From Streptomyces sp. SID5785 (GTDB lineage: Bacteria > Actinomycetota > Actinomycetes > Streptomycetales > Streptomycetaceae), in contig NZ_WWIA01000591.1 of NCBI RefSeq assembly GCF_009870065.1, forward strand, positions 1 through 34,597: a stretch of DNA of 34,597 bases, written 5' to 3'. Position numbers and translations under genes: made by a program. Each line of letters starts with the position of its first letter. The stretch's first letter is position 1. Of this stretch, positions 1-8,041 are shown piece by piece. Under the pieces are notes generated by a model that had not been told where the DNA came from, searched no databases, and saw nothing but the letters and a program-made list of their open reading frames with translations.

Positions 1-696
1 TGGATCTCGGTGATCGTCGACACCGGCGACACGATGGACCACGGTTCCAAGGCCGAGAACGCGTTCCTCGACCCGGTCGCCGACCTGGGCGCCCCCTACG
101 TGTGGATCCGCGGGAACCACGACTCGAAGGAGACCCAGCGCTACCTGGGCCGCTTCAAGAACGTGCACGTCCTGGACGACGGCCGGGCCGTCACCGTCGC
201 CGGGCTGCGCTTCGCCGGGACGGGCGACCCGCAGTACACCCCCGACCGGTCCACGAAGGCGCTGGGCGAACCGGCCGAACGGCTCGCGGGCATCCGTCTG
301 GCCTCGGCCCTGAACGACCAGCGGGCGGCCGGCACCCCGGTCGACATCGCGCTCGCCCACAATCCGACCGCCGCCCGGGAGACGGACGGCTCGGTGCCGC
401 TGGTCCTGGCCGGCCACATCCACCACGAGCGGACGGAGGTGCTGCCGCTCGGCACCCGGCTGCGCGTCGAGGGTTCGACCGGGGGCAGCGGGCTGCGCGC
501 GGTCGACGACGCGGAGCCCGACCCGGTGCAGGCGTCGGTCCTCTACCTGGACCGCGCGACGAAGCGGCTGCAGGCCTGGGACGAGATCGAGCTGGGCGGT
601 CTGGGCCTCACGAAGGCCGAGGTCAGCCGCCATCTGCCCAAGGAGAACCAGCCGGGCGCCGACCCCTCCCCGACCCCCGCGGGCAGCCCCCCGTAA
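1..696 (+). CDS. metallophosphoesterase, 3' part (5' end outside window)
   Basis: The reading frame is open from the first base of the window and ends at a TAA at 694-696, so only the C-terminal ~231 residues are seen. Calcineurin-like phosphoesterase motifs are visible in order: GDTMDHG (metal-binding GDxxD), then GNHDS, then a histidine in the ALAHNP segment and finally GHIHH. These residues bind the di-metal centre that hydrolyses phosphoesters. The tail (EENQPGADPSPTPAGSPP-like) is proline-rich and looks disordered. The N-terminus is missing, so signal or membrane segments cannot be judged; in actinobacteria similar proteins often carry N-terminal transmembrane segments. The substrate is not predictable from this fragment. 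The next element is the tRNA promoter immediately downstream. Confidence 0.85.
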   Translation, partial: WISVIVDTGDTMDHGSKAENAFLDPVADLGAPYVWIRGNHDSKETQRYLGRFKNVHVLDDGRAVTVAGLRFAGTGDPQYTPDRSTKALGEPAERLAGIRLASALNDQRAAGTPVDIALAHNPTAARETDGSVPLVLAGHIHHERTEVLPLGTRLRVEGSTGGSGLRAVDDAEPDPVQASVLYLDRATKRLQAWDEIELGGLGLTKAEVSRHLPKENQPGADPSPTPAGSPP

Positions 697-702
697 ACCG
701 TT

Positions 703-732
703 TTGGCGAACGGTCCCCGCATCCCATATGCT
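703..732 (+). promoter_or_regulatory. candidate promoter of the tRNA-Glu-Asp-Phe cluster
   Basis: A -35-like TTGGCG (703-708) and a -10-like TATGCT (727-732) are separated by 18 nt and lie 44 nt upstream of the first tRNA. Pattern match to a housekeeping sigma promoter; not experimentally known here. Confidence 0.45.
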
Positions 733-776
733 TCTCACGTCCCCGACGCGCTGCAAAGCGCGCAGGCGGGCCGATA

Positions 777-849
777 GCCCTCATCGTCTAGCGGCCTAGG
801 ACGCCGCCCTTTCAAGGCGGTAGCACGGGTTCGAATCCCGTTGGGGGCA
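777..849 (+). tRNA. tRNA-Glu (anticodon TTC)
   Basis: A 73-nt cloverleaf. The 7-bp acceptor stem (GCCCTCA with TGGGGGC) has one G-U pair. The anticodon stem is CCGCC/GGCGG around loop CTTTCAA, anticodon TTC. The T loop is TTCGAAT and the discriminator is A849. The 3' CCA is not encoded. It is the first of a three-tRNA cluster. Confidence 0.96.
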
Positions 850-887
850 CGCAAGACAGTGTGCGACACTTAGTCGCGCAACAGCTT

Positions 888-962
888 GGTCCTGTGGAGC
901 AGTTTGGAGTGCTCGCCACCCTGTCAAGGTGGAGGCCGCGGGTTCAAATCCCGTCAGGACCG
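888..962 (+). tRNA. tRNA-Asp (anticodon GTC), copy 1
   Basis: A 75-nt cloverleaf. Acceptor GGTCCTG pairs with CAGGACC, anticodon stem CCACC/GGTGG surrounds loop CTGTCAA (GTC), T loop is TTCAAAT, discriminator G962. It is base-for-base identical to the tRNA-Asp at 6496-6570, with identity ending at the tRNA borders. Confidence 0.96.
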
Positions 963-964
963 CT

Positions 965-982
965 GAAGTTCTTCGGAACTTC
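965..982 (+). other. C(UUCG)G hairpin in the tRNA-Asp/tRNA-Phe spacer
   Basis: GAAGTTC (965-971), loop TTCG (972-975), GAACTTC (976-982): a perfect 7-bp stem closed by C-G around a UUCG loop, a known exceptionally stable tetraloop. It fills almost the whole 22-nt spacer, two nucleotides from each tRNA. It has no T-run and is not a normal terminator; a role in separating or processing the two tRNAs is inference. Confidence 0.6.
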
Positions 983-984
983 GT

Positions 985-1058
985 GGCTGGGTAGCTCAGT
1001 TGGTACGAGCGATCGCCTGAAAAGCGATAGGTCGCCGGTTCGACCCCGGCCCCAGCCA
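985..1058 (+). tRNA. tRNA-Phe (anticodon GAA)
   Basis: A 74-nt cloverleaf. Acceptor GGCTGGG pairs with CCCAGCC. The anticodon stem ATCGC/GCGAT surrounds loop CTGAAAA (GAA). The T loop is TTCGACC and the discriminator is A1058. The encoded 3' end reads ACC then G, so CCA is not fully encoded. Last tRNA of the cluster. Confidence 0.96.
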
Positions 1059-1066
1059 CCGCCCGT

Positions 1067-1102
1067 CGGCCCCGTGCATCGCACGGGGCCGACGTCGTTT
1101 TT
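1067..1102 (+). terminator. rho-independent terminator of the tRNA cluster
   Basis: A perfect 11-bp stem (1067-1077 with 1081-1091), 3-nt loop ATC, followed within a few bases by five Ts (1098-1102). It also separates the tRNAs from the convergent gene ending at 1137. Confidence 0.85.
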
Positions 1103-1136
1103 CCGGCCCATGCCGCACCGCACCGTCCCCGCGGCC

Positions 1137-2231
1137 TCACACCGGGGCCGCGTGCAGGGGCTCCGTTCCGCGGCCGCCCGGGTGGCGGTGGCGCCAGAGC
1201 CAGAAGAGGGCGCAGGAGAGCAGGGACCAGCCGGCCAGGACCAGGAACGGGAAGGCGTGCTGTTCCCCCTGGAAGTAGACCGCGGTGTGCTGCGCGTTCA
1301 CGGAGGCGCCCGGGGGCAGCCACTGGCCGATGCGGCCGATGACGGTGGGGAGCAGCGGTGGGGCGACGGCGCCGCCCGAGGCCGGGTTGCCGAGGAGGAC
1401 CAGCAGGCCCCAGGTCGGGATCATCGCCCAGCGGTGGAAGAACGTGTTGAACATCGTGAAGACCATGCCGCACGTGAACATCGTCAGCGCGAGGATCAGC
1501 CAGGACTCGACGAAGGGCAGGTCGACCGCGCCGAGCCACCAGTCGGCGACGGCCGCGACCGCGAATCCGCCGAGCAGCGCGTAGGCGACGGTGAAGGCGA
1601 TGCGCTCGGCCGGGTTGAGGCCACGGGCGTGCACGCTGAGCTGGATCGCGCCGACGAAGCCGATGATCACGGCCGCGAGCGAGATGTAGAAGATCGTCAG
1701 GCCGCGCGGGTCCCCGTTCTGCAGCGGCCGGACGTCCCGCACGGTCACGGGCGTGCCGGTCGCCCGGCCGACGGCGGGGCCGGCCTCCGTGAAGACCTGG
1801 GCCACGGAGAAGCCGGAGGCGCCGGACACGTCGAGGTCGACGCGCGCTCCGCCCGCGCGGACGTCGAGGACCGCGTAGACGCGCTGCTCGTCGATGGCCC
1901 GCGCAGCGTCCTCGCGGGACGCGTACGGCTTGAGGTCGAGCTGGGCGTCGAGGGCCTTCTCCATCGCGCCGAGGAACTGCCGGCCCCGTGCCGCGTCGTA
2001 CTCGCCGGTGACGCCGGCCGGGATGTGGTGCGGGGTGGGGTTGGCCATGGAGTACGTGTAGGAGGCGGCGAAGAGGGCGGCGGCCGCCGACAGGATGAGG
2101 ACGAGGACGGACGCGGGGAAGAAGGGGGACCTCTTGTAGTTCGCCCAGCGGTCGGCGCCCGTGGGGGGCCGTCCGTGCTCACCGTGCGGCGGGTGCGGGC
2201 GCGGCTCTTCGTCATCGGCCAAGGGCGACAT
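1137..2231 (-). CDS. ABC-2-type / YhgE-like membrane protein
   Basis: 364 residues, ATG at 2231. A charged, proline-rich cytosolic N-terminus is followed by a first hydrophobic segment (about residues 38-58), a large soluble loop (about 60-190, with a putative YhgE/Pip-like extracytoplasmic region) and then five more hydrophobic segments to the C-terminus. One long loop after helix 1 and a five-helix block is the topology of ABC-2 permeases and YhgE/Pip proteins. No ATPase partner is adjacent, so the transported substrate is unknown. No clear Shine-Dalgarno sequence precedes the start, whose upstream region is shared with the divergent hrpA. The family assignment is by topology and general resemblance, not by a diagnostic motif. 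Confidence 0.75.
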   Translation of the reverse strand: MSPLADDEEPRPHPPHGEHGRPPTGADRWANYKRSPFFPASVLVLILSAAAALFAASYTYSMANPTPHHIPAGVTGEYDAARGRQFLGAMEKALDAQLDLKPYASREDAARAIDEQRVYAVLDVRAGGARVDLDVSGASGFSVAQVFTEAGPAVGRATGTPVTVRDVRPLQNGDPRGLTIFYISLAAVIIGFVGAIQLSVHARGLNPAERIAFTVAYALLGGFAVAAVADWWLGAVDLPFVESWLILALTMFTCGMVFTMFNTFFHRWAMIPTWGLLVLLGNPASGGAVAPPLLPTVIGRIGQWLPPGASVNAQHTAVYFQGEQHAFPFLVLAGWSLLSCALFWLWRHRHPGGRGTEPLHAAPV

Positions 2232-2373
2232 AGCAGCACGCTAAAGCACGTATAAGCGGCATACATCCCGGAACGGATCGAATCCCCCGCTCCGGTGTGC
2301 TCCGGGCGCTCCGCACGCCACGCGGCAAAACCGTTCGCCACGCATTTCCCCGAGGTGAGATCCTGGGGGACGT

Positions 2374-5300
2374 ATGTCTACGCAGCCTGCCCCCGCCGCC
2401 GATCAGTTCGCCGCCGTAGCGCGACGGCTGTCCGAGCTGTCCCTCCGTGACGCGCACCGGCTGGGGCGCAGGCTCGAAGGGGCACGCAAGATCCGCAAGC
2501 CCGAGGCCCGCGCCTCGGTCCTCGCCGAGATCGACTCCGAGGCCGAGAGGGCCGCCGTCCGCACGGACGCCCGCCGCTCCCGCCGGGCCGCGCTCGAGGT
2601 CACGTACCCCGAGCAGCTCCCGGTCAGCCAGAAGAAGGACGAGATCGCCGAGGCGATACGCGACCACCAGGTCGTGATCGTGGCCGGTGAGACCGGCTCC
2701 GGCAAGACCACGCAGATCCCCAAGATCTGTCTGGACCTGGGCCGCGGCGTGCGCGGCATGATCGGGCACACCCAGCCGCGCCGGATCGCGGCCCGCACGG
2801 TCGCCGAGCGGGTCGCCGAGGAGCTGCACACGCCGCTGGGCGACGCGGTCGGCTGGAAGGTCCGCTTCACCGACCAGGTGAACCAGGACGCGACGTTCGT
2901 GAAGCTGATGACGGACGGCATCCTGCTGGCCGAGATCCAGACGGACCGGGACCTGCGCGCGTACGACACGATCATCATCGACGAGGCCCACGAGCGGTCC
3001 CTGAACATCGACTTCCTGCTCGGGTACCTGGCGCAGCTGCTGCCCCGCCGCCCCGACCTGAAGGTCGTCATCACGTCGGCGACGATCGACCCGGAGCGCT
3101 TCTCGCGGCACTTCGGCGACGCCCCGATCGTCGAGGTCAGCGGGCGTACGTATCCGGTGGAGGTGCGGTACCGCCCGCTCCTCGAGGAGGACTCGGACGA
3201 CTCCGACCGCGACCAGATCACCGCGATCACGGACGCCGTCGATGAGCTCCAGCGCGAGGGCGACGGCGACATCCTCGTCTTCCTCTCCGGCGAGCGGGAG
3301 ATCCGCGACACGGCGGACGCGCTGGAAAAGAAGTACGCCCGCGCCGGAGGCGCCATCGGACGCAGCACGGAGGTGCTGCCGCTGTACGCGCGCCTCTCGC
3401 ACGCCGAGCAGCACCGTGTCTTCCAGCGCCACACGGGCCGCCGGATCGTCCTCGCGACGAACGTGGCGGAGACCTCGCTGACCGTCCCGGGCATCAAGTA
3501 CGTGATCGACCCGGGCACCGCCCGCATCTCCCGGTACTCGCACCGTACGAAGGTGCAGCGGCTGCCCATCGAGCCCGTCAGCCAGGCCAGCGCCAACCAG
3601 CGCAAGGGCCGCTGCGGCCGTACGTCGGACGGCATCTGCGTCCGGCTGTACTCCGAGGACGACTTCCTGTCGCGCCCGGAGTTCACGGACGCCGAGATCC
3701 TCCGGACGAACCTGGCCTCGGTCATCCTCCAGATGACGGCGGCCGGCCTCGGCGACATCGAGAAGTTCCCCTTCATCGACCCGCCGGACCACCGCAACAT
3801 CCGCGACGGCGTGCAGCTGCTCCAGGAGCTGGGCGCGCTCGACCCGAGCGAGAAGGACGTCCGCAAGCGCCTCACCCAGCAGGGCCGCAAGCTCTCCCAG
3901 CTGCCCGTCGACCCGCGCCTGGCCCGCATGGTCCTGGAGGCCGACAAGAACGGCTGCGTGCGCGAGGTCATGGTGATCGCGGCCGCGCTGTCCATCCAGG
4001 ACCCGCGCGAGCGCCCGTCCGACAAGCAGGCGCAGGCGGACCAGCAGCACGCCCGGTTCAAGGACGAGACCAGCGACTTCCTGGCGTTCCTGAACCTGTG
4101 GCGGTACGTGCGCGAGCAGCAGAAGGAGCTGGGCTCCTCGGCCTTCCGCCGCATGTGCAAGCGCGAGTTCCTGAACTTCCTGCGCATTCGCGAATGGCAG
4201 GACATCTACACGCAGCTGCGGACCGTGGCGAAGCAGATGGGCATCCATCTGAACGACGAGGACGCCCCCGGCGACTCCATCCACGTCTCCCTCCTCGCCG
4301 GCCTGCTCTCCCACATCGGGATGAAGGACGTGAAGGAGTCCAAGGAGTCCCAGGCCAAGGACCCCAAGCAGGCGGGCCGCGACCGCGGGCGCAACGAGTA
4401 CGTCGGTGCGCGGAACGCGAAGTTCGCGATCTTCCCCGGCTCGGCGCTGTTCAAGAAGCCGCCGCGGTTCGTGATGTCGGCCGAGCTGGTCGAGACCTCA
4501 CGGCTGTGGGCCCGGGTGAACGCGCGGATCGAGCCCGAGTGGGTCGAGCCGCTCGCCGAGCACCTCCTCAAGCGCACGTACAGCGAGCCGCACTGGGAGA
4601 AGGACCAGGCGGCCGTGATGGCGTACGAGAAGGTGACGCTGTACGGCGTCCCGCTCGTCGCCCAGCGCAAGGTGAACTACGGGCGGATCGACCCCGAGGT
4701 CAGCCGCGACCTGTTCATCCGCAACGCGCTGGTCGAGGGTGACTGGCGCACCCACCACAAGTTCTTCGCGGACAACCGCAGGCTGCTGACCGAGGTCGAG
4801 GAGCTGGAGCACCGGGCGCGCCGCCGCGACATCGTGGTGGACGACGAGACGCTCTTCGACTTCTACGACCAGCGGGTCCCCGAGCACGTCGTGTCGGGCG
4901 CGCACTTCGACTCGTGGTGGAAGCACAAGAAGCGCGACGAGCCCGAGCTGCTCGACTTCGAGCGCTCGATGCTGATCCGCGAGTCGGCGGAGGCGGTCAC
5001 CAAGGCCGACTATCCGGACACGTGGCGGCAGGGGCAGCTGACGTTCCGGGTGACGTACCAGTTCGAGCCGGGCGCGGACGCGGACGGCGTCACCGTCCAC
5101 GTCCCGCTCCAGGTGCTCAACCAGGTGACGGACGAGGGCTTCGACTGGCAGATCCCGGGCCTGCGGGAGGACGTCGTGGTCGAGCTGATCCGCTCGCTGC
5201 CGAAGCCGATCCGGCGCAACTACGTGCCGGCGCCGAACTACGCGAAGGCGTTCCTGGAGCGGGCCGTTCCGTTGCAGGAGCCGCTGCCGCACACGCTGGC

Positions 5301-6399
5301 GCGGGAGCTCCAGCGGATGGTCGGCGTCCCGGTGCAGGCCGACGACTTCGACCTGACCCGCATCCCGGACCATCTGAAGATCACGTTCCGGATCGTCGAC
5401 GAGCGGCGGCGCAAGCTCGCCGAGGACAAGGACCTGGAGGCGCTCAAGCTCCGGCTGCGGCCCAAGGCCCGCCAGGCGATCTCCCAGGCGGCCGCGGCGA
5501 CCGCCGAGCGCTCGGGCGGCGAGTCCGTCGAGCGCTCGGGCCTGACCGACTGGACGATCGGCACGCTCTCGAAGGTCTTCGAGACCCGCCGCGCCGGCCA
5601 GCCGGTCAAGGCGTACCCGGCGCTCGTCGACGACGGCGACACCGTCTCCGTACGCCTCTTCGACTCCGAGGCCGAGCAGGCGCAGGCCATGTGGAAGGGC
5701 GTGCGCCGGCTCATCCTGCGCAACATCCCGGTGAACCCGGGCAAGTTCGCCTCCGACAAGCTGAACAACGCGGCGAAGCTCGCCCTCTCGGCGAACCCGC
5801 ACGGCTCCGTCCAGGCCCTGTTCGACGACTGCGCGACGGCGGCGGCGGACCGGCTCATCGGCGAGTTCGGCGGCCCGGCCTGGGACGAGGAGTCGTACCG
5901 CAAGCTCTACGAGAAGGTCCGCGCCGAGATCGTCGACACCACGGTGGCGGCGGTCGGCCAGGTGCAGCAGGTGCTCGCCGCGTGGCAGGCCTGTGAGCGG
6001 CGGCTGAAGTCGACGAGGAGCCCGGTGCTGCTCGCGAACCTCCAGGACGTGCGCACCCAGTTGGACACCCTGGTGAAGCCGGGCTTCGTGACGGCCACGG
6101 GGCTGCGCCGGCTGCCCGACCTGATGCGCTACCTGGTCGCGGCCGACCGCAGGCTCCAGCAGATGCCGACCAACGTCCAGCGGGACACCACCCGTATGGA
6201 GAAGGTCCACGAGATGCAGGACGAGTACGCGTGGCTGCTCGAACAGATGCCGCAGGGCCGTCCGGTGCCGCAGCAGGTCCTGGACATCCGCTGGATGATC
6301 GAGGAGCTCCGGGTCAGCTACTTCGCGCACGCGCTCGGCACCGCGCACCCCGTCTCGGACAAGCGGATCGTGAAGGCGATCGACGCCGCGGTGCCGTGA
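2374..6399 (+). CDS. hrpA: ATP-dependent RNA helicase HrpA
   Basis: 1341 residues, close to the ~1300 of E. coli HrpA. It is a DEAH-box superfamily-2 helicase that unwinds RNA using NTPs; HrpA of E. coli has been linked to mRNA processing and to rescue of stalled ribosomes. Visible motifs: Walker A GETGSGKTT from G105, TQPRRIAA (motif Ia), DEAH at 203-206 (motif II), SAT at 235-237 (motif III), FLSGERE, TNVAETSLT (motif V) and QRKGRCGR (motif VI). The helicase-associated and OB-like region follows to about residue 700, and the rest is the HrpA-specific C-terminal region (DUF3418). ATG at 2374 lies in a GGGGGA-containing context. Transcribed alone, divergent from the membrane-protein gene. Confidence 0.96.
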   Translation: MSTQPAPAADQFAAVARRLSELSLRDAHRLGRRLEGARKIRKPEARASVLAEIDSEAERAAVRTDARRSRRAALEVTYPEQLPVSQKKDEIAEAIRDHQVVIVAGETGSGKTTQIPKICLDLGRGVRGMIGHTQPRRIAARTVAERVAEELHTPLGDAVGWKVRFTDQVNQDATFVKLMTDGILLAEIQTDRDLRAYDTIIIDEAHERSLNIDFLLGYLAQLLPRRPDLKVVITSATIDPERFSRHFGDAPIVEVSGRTYPVEVRYRPLLEEDSDDSDRDQITAITDAVDELQREGDGDILVFLSGEREIRDTADALEKKYARAGGAIGRSTEVLPLYARLSHAEQHRVFQRHTGRRIVLATNVAETSLTVPGIKYVIDPGTARISRYSHRTKVQRLPIEPVSQASANQRKGRCGRTSDGICVRLYSEDDFLSRPEFTDAEILRTNLASVILQMTAAGLGDIEKFPFIDPPDHRNIRDGVQLLQELGALDPSEKDVRKRLTQQGRKLSQLPVDPRLARMVLEADKNGCVREVMVIAAALSIQDPRERPSDKQAQADQQHARFKDETSDFLAFLNLWRYVREQQKELGSSAFRRMCKREFLNFLRIREWQDIYTQLRTVAKQMGIHLNDEDAPGDSIHVSLLAGLLSHIGMKDVKESKESQAKDPKQAGRDRGRNEYVGARNAKFAIFPGSALFKKPPRFVMSAELVETSRLWARVNARIEPEWVEPLAEHLLKRTYSEPHWEKDQAAVMAYEKVTLYGVPLVAQRKVNYGRIDPEVSRDLFIRNALVEGDWRTHHKFFADNRRLLTEVEELEHRARRRDIVVDDETLFDFYDQRVPEHVVSGAHFDSWWKHKKRDEPELLDFERSMLIRESAEAVTKADYPDTWRQGQLTFRVTYQFEPGADADGVTVHVPLQVLNQVTDEGFDWQIPGLREDVVVELIRSLPKPIRRNYVPAPNYAKAFLERAVPLQEPLPHTLARELQRMVGVPVQADDFDLTRIPDHLKITFRIVDERRRKLAEDKDLEALKLRLRPKARQAISQAAAATAERSGGESVERSGLTDWTIGTLSKVFETRRAGQPVKAYPALVDDGDTVSVRLFDSEAEQAQAMWKGVRRLILRNIPVNPGKFASDKLNNAAKLALSANPHGSVQALFDDCATAAADRLIGEFGGPAWDEESYRKLYEKVRAEIVDTTVAAVGQVQQVLAAWQACERRLKSTRSPVLLANLQDVRTQLDTLVKPGFVTATGLRRLPDLMRYLVAADRRLQQMPTNVQRDTTRMEKVHEMQDEYAWLLEQMPQGRPVPQQVLDIRWMIEELRVSYFAHALGTAHPVSDKRIVKAIDAAVP

Positions 6400-6421
6400 C
6401 CGGGCAGGCACACGGAGTGAG

Positions 6422-6452
6422 TTCGACCGCCGGGCCTGCACTGCTGTACAGT
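6422..6452 (+). promoter_or_regulatory. candidate promoter of tRNA-Asp copy 2
   Basis: A good -10-like TACAGT (6447-6452) lies 43 nt upstream of the tRNA. The best -35-like hexamer is TTCGAC (6422-6427) at a long 19-nt spacing, so the -35 is uncertain. Confidence 0.3.
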
Positions 6453-6495
6453 CCTGTTCGCAGCGCAACGCAGAAGAAAAAGCGCCGCGACACCT

Positions 6496-6570
6496 GGTCC
6501 TGTGGAGCAGTTTGGAGTGCTCGCCACCCTGTCAAGGTGGAGGCCGCGGGTTCAAATCCCGTCAGGACCG
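6496..6570 (+). tRNA. tRNA-Asp (anticodon GTC), copy 2
   Basis: A 75-nt tRNA identical at every base to the copy at 888-962. Loop CTGTCAA gives anticodon GTC, discriminator G. It has its own candidate promoter and its own terminator, so it is a functional single-tRNA unit and not debris. Confidence 0.96.
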
Positions 6571-6577
6571 CAGCAAG

Positions 6578-6607
6578 AGAGGCCCGCACCGTTCGGTGCG
6601 GGCCTCT
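6578..6607 (+). terminator. terminator of tRNA-Asp copy 2
   Basis: A perfect 13-bp stem (6578-6590 with 6595-6607) closed by the tetraloop GTTC, seven bases after the tRNA. There is only a short TTG after the stem, as is usual for Streptomyces terminators. Confidence 0.8.
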
Positions 6608-6710
6608 TGCGTGTGTCCCGGGCGGCCAGGAAGGCTTCGCCGCCCGCCGCTTGACGCCGGCGCGGCCGGTGGGTACGCCAGAACCACGGCCCGGCACCGG
6701 GAGGCGGAAC

Positions 6711-6935
6711 ATGGCGGCACCCGCACGGCACGAGACGCGCGCCCTGCTGCGCGCCCACCTCGCCGCGGCGTCCGGCTACCGGCACCTGACCCGGCACTGC
6801 CCCATCTGCCACCGCCTGCTGCGGCTCGCGCTCGAGCCGGGCGCGGAGCCGGCCCCCGAGGCCCTCCTGAAGGCGCTGACGGCCCGTGAGGGGCCCCCGG
6901 AGGGCGGCGAGGACGAAAGTCCCCCGAAGGGGTGA
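6711..6935 (+). CDS. small DUF6274-type protein with CxxC motif
   Basis: 74 residues, ATG at 6711 preceded by GGGAGGCGG. The start is chosen by this ribosome binding site; the open frame extends further upstream, but that stretch overlaps the tRNA-Asp and its terminator. The visible features are an Arg/His-rich helix followed by HCPICHRLL (residues ~29-37), with a CxxC pair flanked by histidines that could bind a metal, and a low-complexity Glu/Pro/Gly tail. This matches small streptomycete proteins annotated DUF6274, with no known function. It lies between the tRNA-Asp terminator and the convergent bldC unit. Confidence 0.75.
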   Translation: MAAPARHETRALLRAHLAAASGYRHLTRHCPICHRLLRLALEPGAEPAPEALLKALTAREGPPEGGEDESPPKG

Positions 6936-7252
6936 CCAAAGCCGACCCACAAGCCGCCTGCCGGATGGCAGCCTGGGAGAGTCGCGGTCGACTCGTCCCC
7001 GCCGGGCCTCCTCTAGCGCACGGGCGACCACGGCAACAAGATTCAGAGCATGTGACGGGTGTCACCGAACTTGTTTTGGAAACACCGTTTCTTACACCCG
7101 CCCTACAACTGCTCAATTTAATATGTGCCATTGCACTGCCGTCACAGCAGTCCGTCAGGCTCTGGCCAGCGACCGATCACGGTCCCACAAGGTCGCGCAC
7201 AGGACACCGTCACAGGCCCCCCACAGGCCCCGCCCGACCCCCTTGAGCGCAC
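6936..7252. other. intergenic stretch, AT-richer than surroundings, no convincing gene
   Basis: The 317 bases between the DUF6274 gene and the bldC terminator are less GC-biased than their neighbours, most clearly around 7065-7130 (runs such as TTGTTTTGG and CAATTTAATAT). Short open frames here lack ribosome binding sites and codon bias. A small RNA or regulatory region is possible, but I see no terminator on the plus strand. Confidence 0.4.
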
Positions 7253-7292
7253 AAAAAAGATCGCGCTGGACCCGGCGGAGTCCAGCGCGATC
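7253..7292 (-). terminator. terminator downstream of bldC
   Basis: A 13-bp perfect stem (7259-7271 with 7280-7292, 8-nt loop) is followed on the minus strand by a six-T run (AAAAAA at 7253-7258 on the plus strand). It lies ~160 nt past the bldC stop codon, so the transcript would have a long 3' UTR. Confidence 0.85.
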
Positions 7293-7449
7293 GACGACGC
7301 ACCCGTGAAGCAGCTGAGATGACGCTTCGTGGACGCTTCATAAGAAGGGGGCCTGTTGGGGCAGGTCCCGCGTCGTGTGGAGCTATGGGGTGGGCGCACT
7401 ACGGGTTGGGGGACCCGAAACGCCCGGTATTGCGGTGTTGTGCGGTGCC

Positions 7450-7656
7450 TCAGGCCTCGCTGCGCTGCTGCGGAATACCCGCCAGCAGAGCGCGGACCTC
7501 GGCCTCGCGGTAACGGCGGTGTCCGCCGAGCGTGCGGATCGACGTGAGCTTGCCAGCCTTCGCCCAGCGCGTGACCGTCTTCGGGTCGACGCGGAACATC
7601 GTGGCGACCTCAGCGGGGGTCAGCAGCGGCTCGGCATCAGGGGTGCGAGCGGTCAT
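7450..7656 (-). CDS. bldC: developmental regulator BldC
   Basis: 68 residues, the known size of streptomycete BldC. It is a stand-alone winged-helix DNA-binding domain of the MerR class with no effector domain. Visible features are the helix-turn-helix LLTPAEVATMFRVDPKTVTRW and the wing GGHRRYREAEVRALL. BldC binds arrays of direct repeats and controls the timing of sporulation and secondary metabolism by delaying entry into development. The start is the ATG at 7656, preceded by GAGGAGG; a longer frame reaching to 7743 is rejected because it reads through this site and the leader hairpin. Monocistronic, with a terminator downstream. Confidence 0.97.
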   Translation of the reverse strand: MTARTPDAEPLLTPAEVATMFRVDPKTVTRWAKAGKLTSIRTLGGHRRYREAEVRALLAGIPQQRSEA

Positions 7657-7672
7657 GAGCGGCCTCCTCGGG

Positions 7673-7694
7673 AGAACCGAACCTTCTCGGTTCT
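7673..7694 (-). promoter_or_regulatory. inverted repeat in the bldC leader
   Basis: AGAACCGA (7673-7680) and TCGGTTCT (7687-7694) form a perfect 8-bp stem with a 6-nt loop. In bldC mRNA the hairpin ends two to three nucleotides before the GAGGAGG ribosome binding site. It could be an operator or an mRNA structure affecting translation; neither is shown. Confidence 0.5.
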
Positions 7695-7889
7695 TTCCTT
7701 TAAATTCTGCACCTTGACCCGCGTTGCCCGATATGGCGGACACGGGTCGAGTCGGTTATAGGACGAACGGCTTGTCCTCGGCACTACAACTACACCATCC
7801 GTCCAGCCGCGTCGGCCAAACCGATGGAATTGCCCTCCCAGGTGTTCATCAGCGACGGAAGCCGATGGACCATGCCATAGCGGACAGTC

Positions 7890-7920
7890 ACGCCCCTGTG
7901 ACGATCAGTCACAGGGGCGT
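7890..7920. promoter_or_regulatory. strong 13-bp inverted repeat in the bldC upstream region
   Basis: ACGCCCCTGTGAC (7890-7902), loop GATCA, GTCACAGGGGCGT (7908-7920): every base pairs. There is no T-run on either side, so a factor-independent terminator is unlikely, although it could block read-through both ways. The heptamer CAGTCAC also recurs as a direct repeat (at 7885 and 7906). It may be an operator. Confidence 0.5.
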
Positions 7921-8041
7921 CAGGAGTCGTCAGACCCCCCACAGACAGTGCAATGCTGAGAGATCCGCCCAAAGTGGTACTTAGTCGGGCGGACAGAGTC
8001 CTCCCCGGACTCCTTGTCCTATTTTGGCACGAGGAGGGGTG

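Noticed and set aside
2212-4314. Long open frames antisense to hrpA, purL and other genes.
   Set aside because: In ~70% G+C DNA the antisense frames of real genes stay open. These lack codon bias of their own, ribosome binding sites and recognisable domains.
7657-7743. A 29-residue N-terminal extension of BldC.
   Set aside because: Known BldC is 68 residues, the ATG at 7656 has a strong ribosome binding site, and the extension reads through the leader hairpin.
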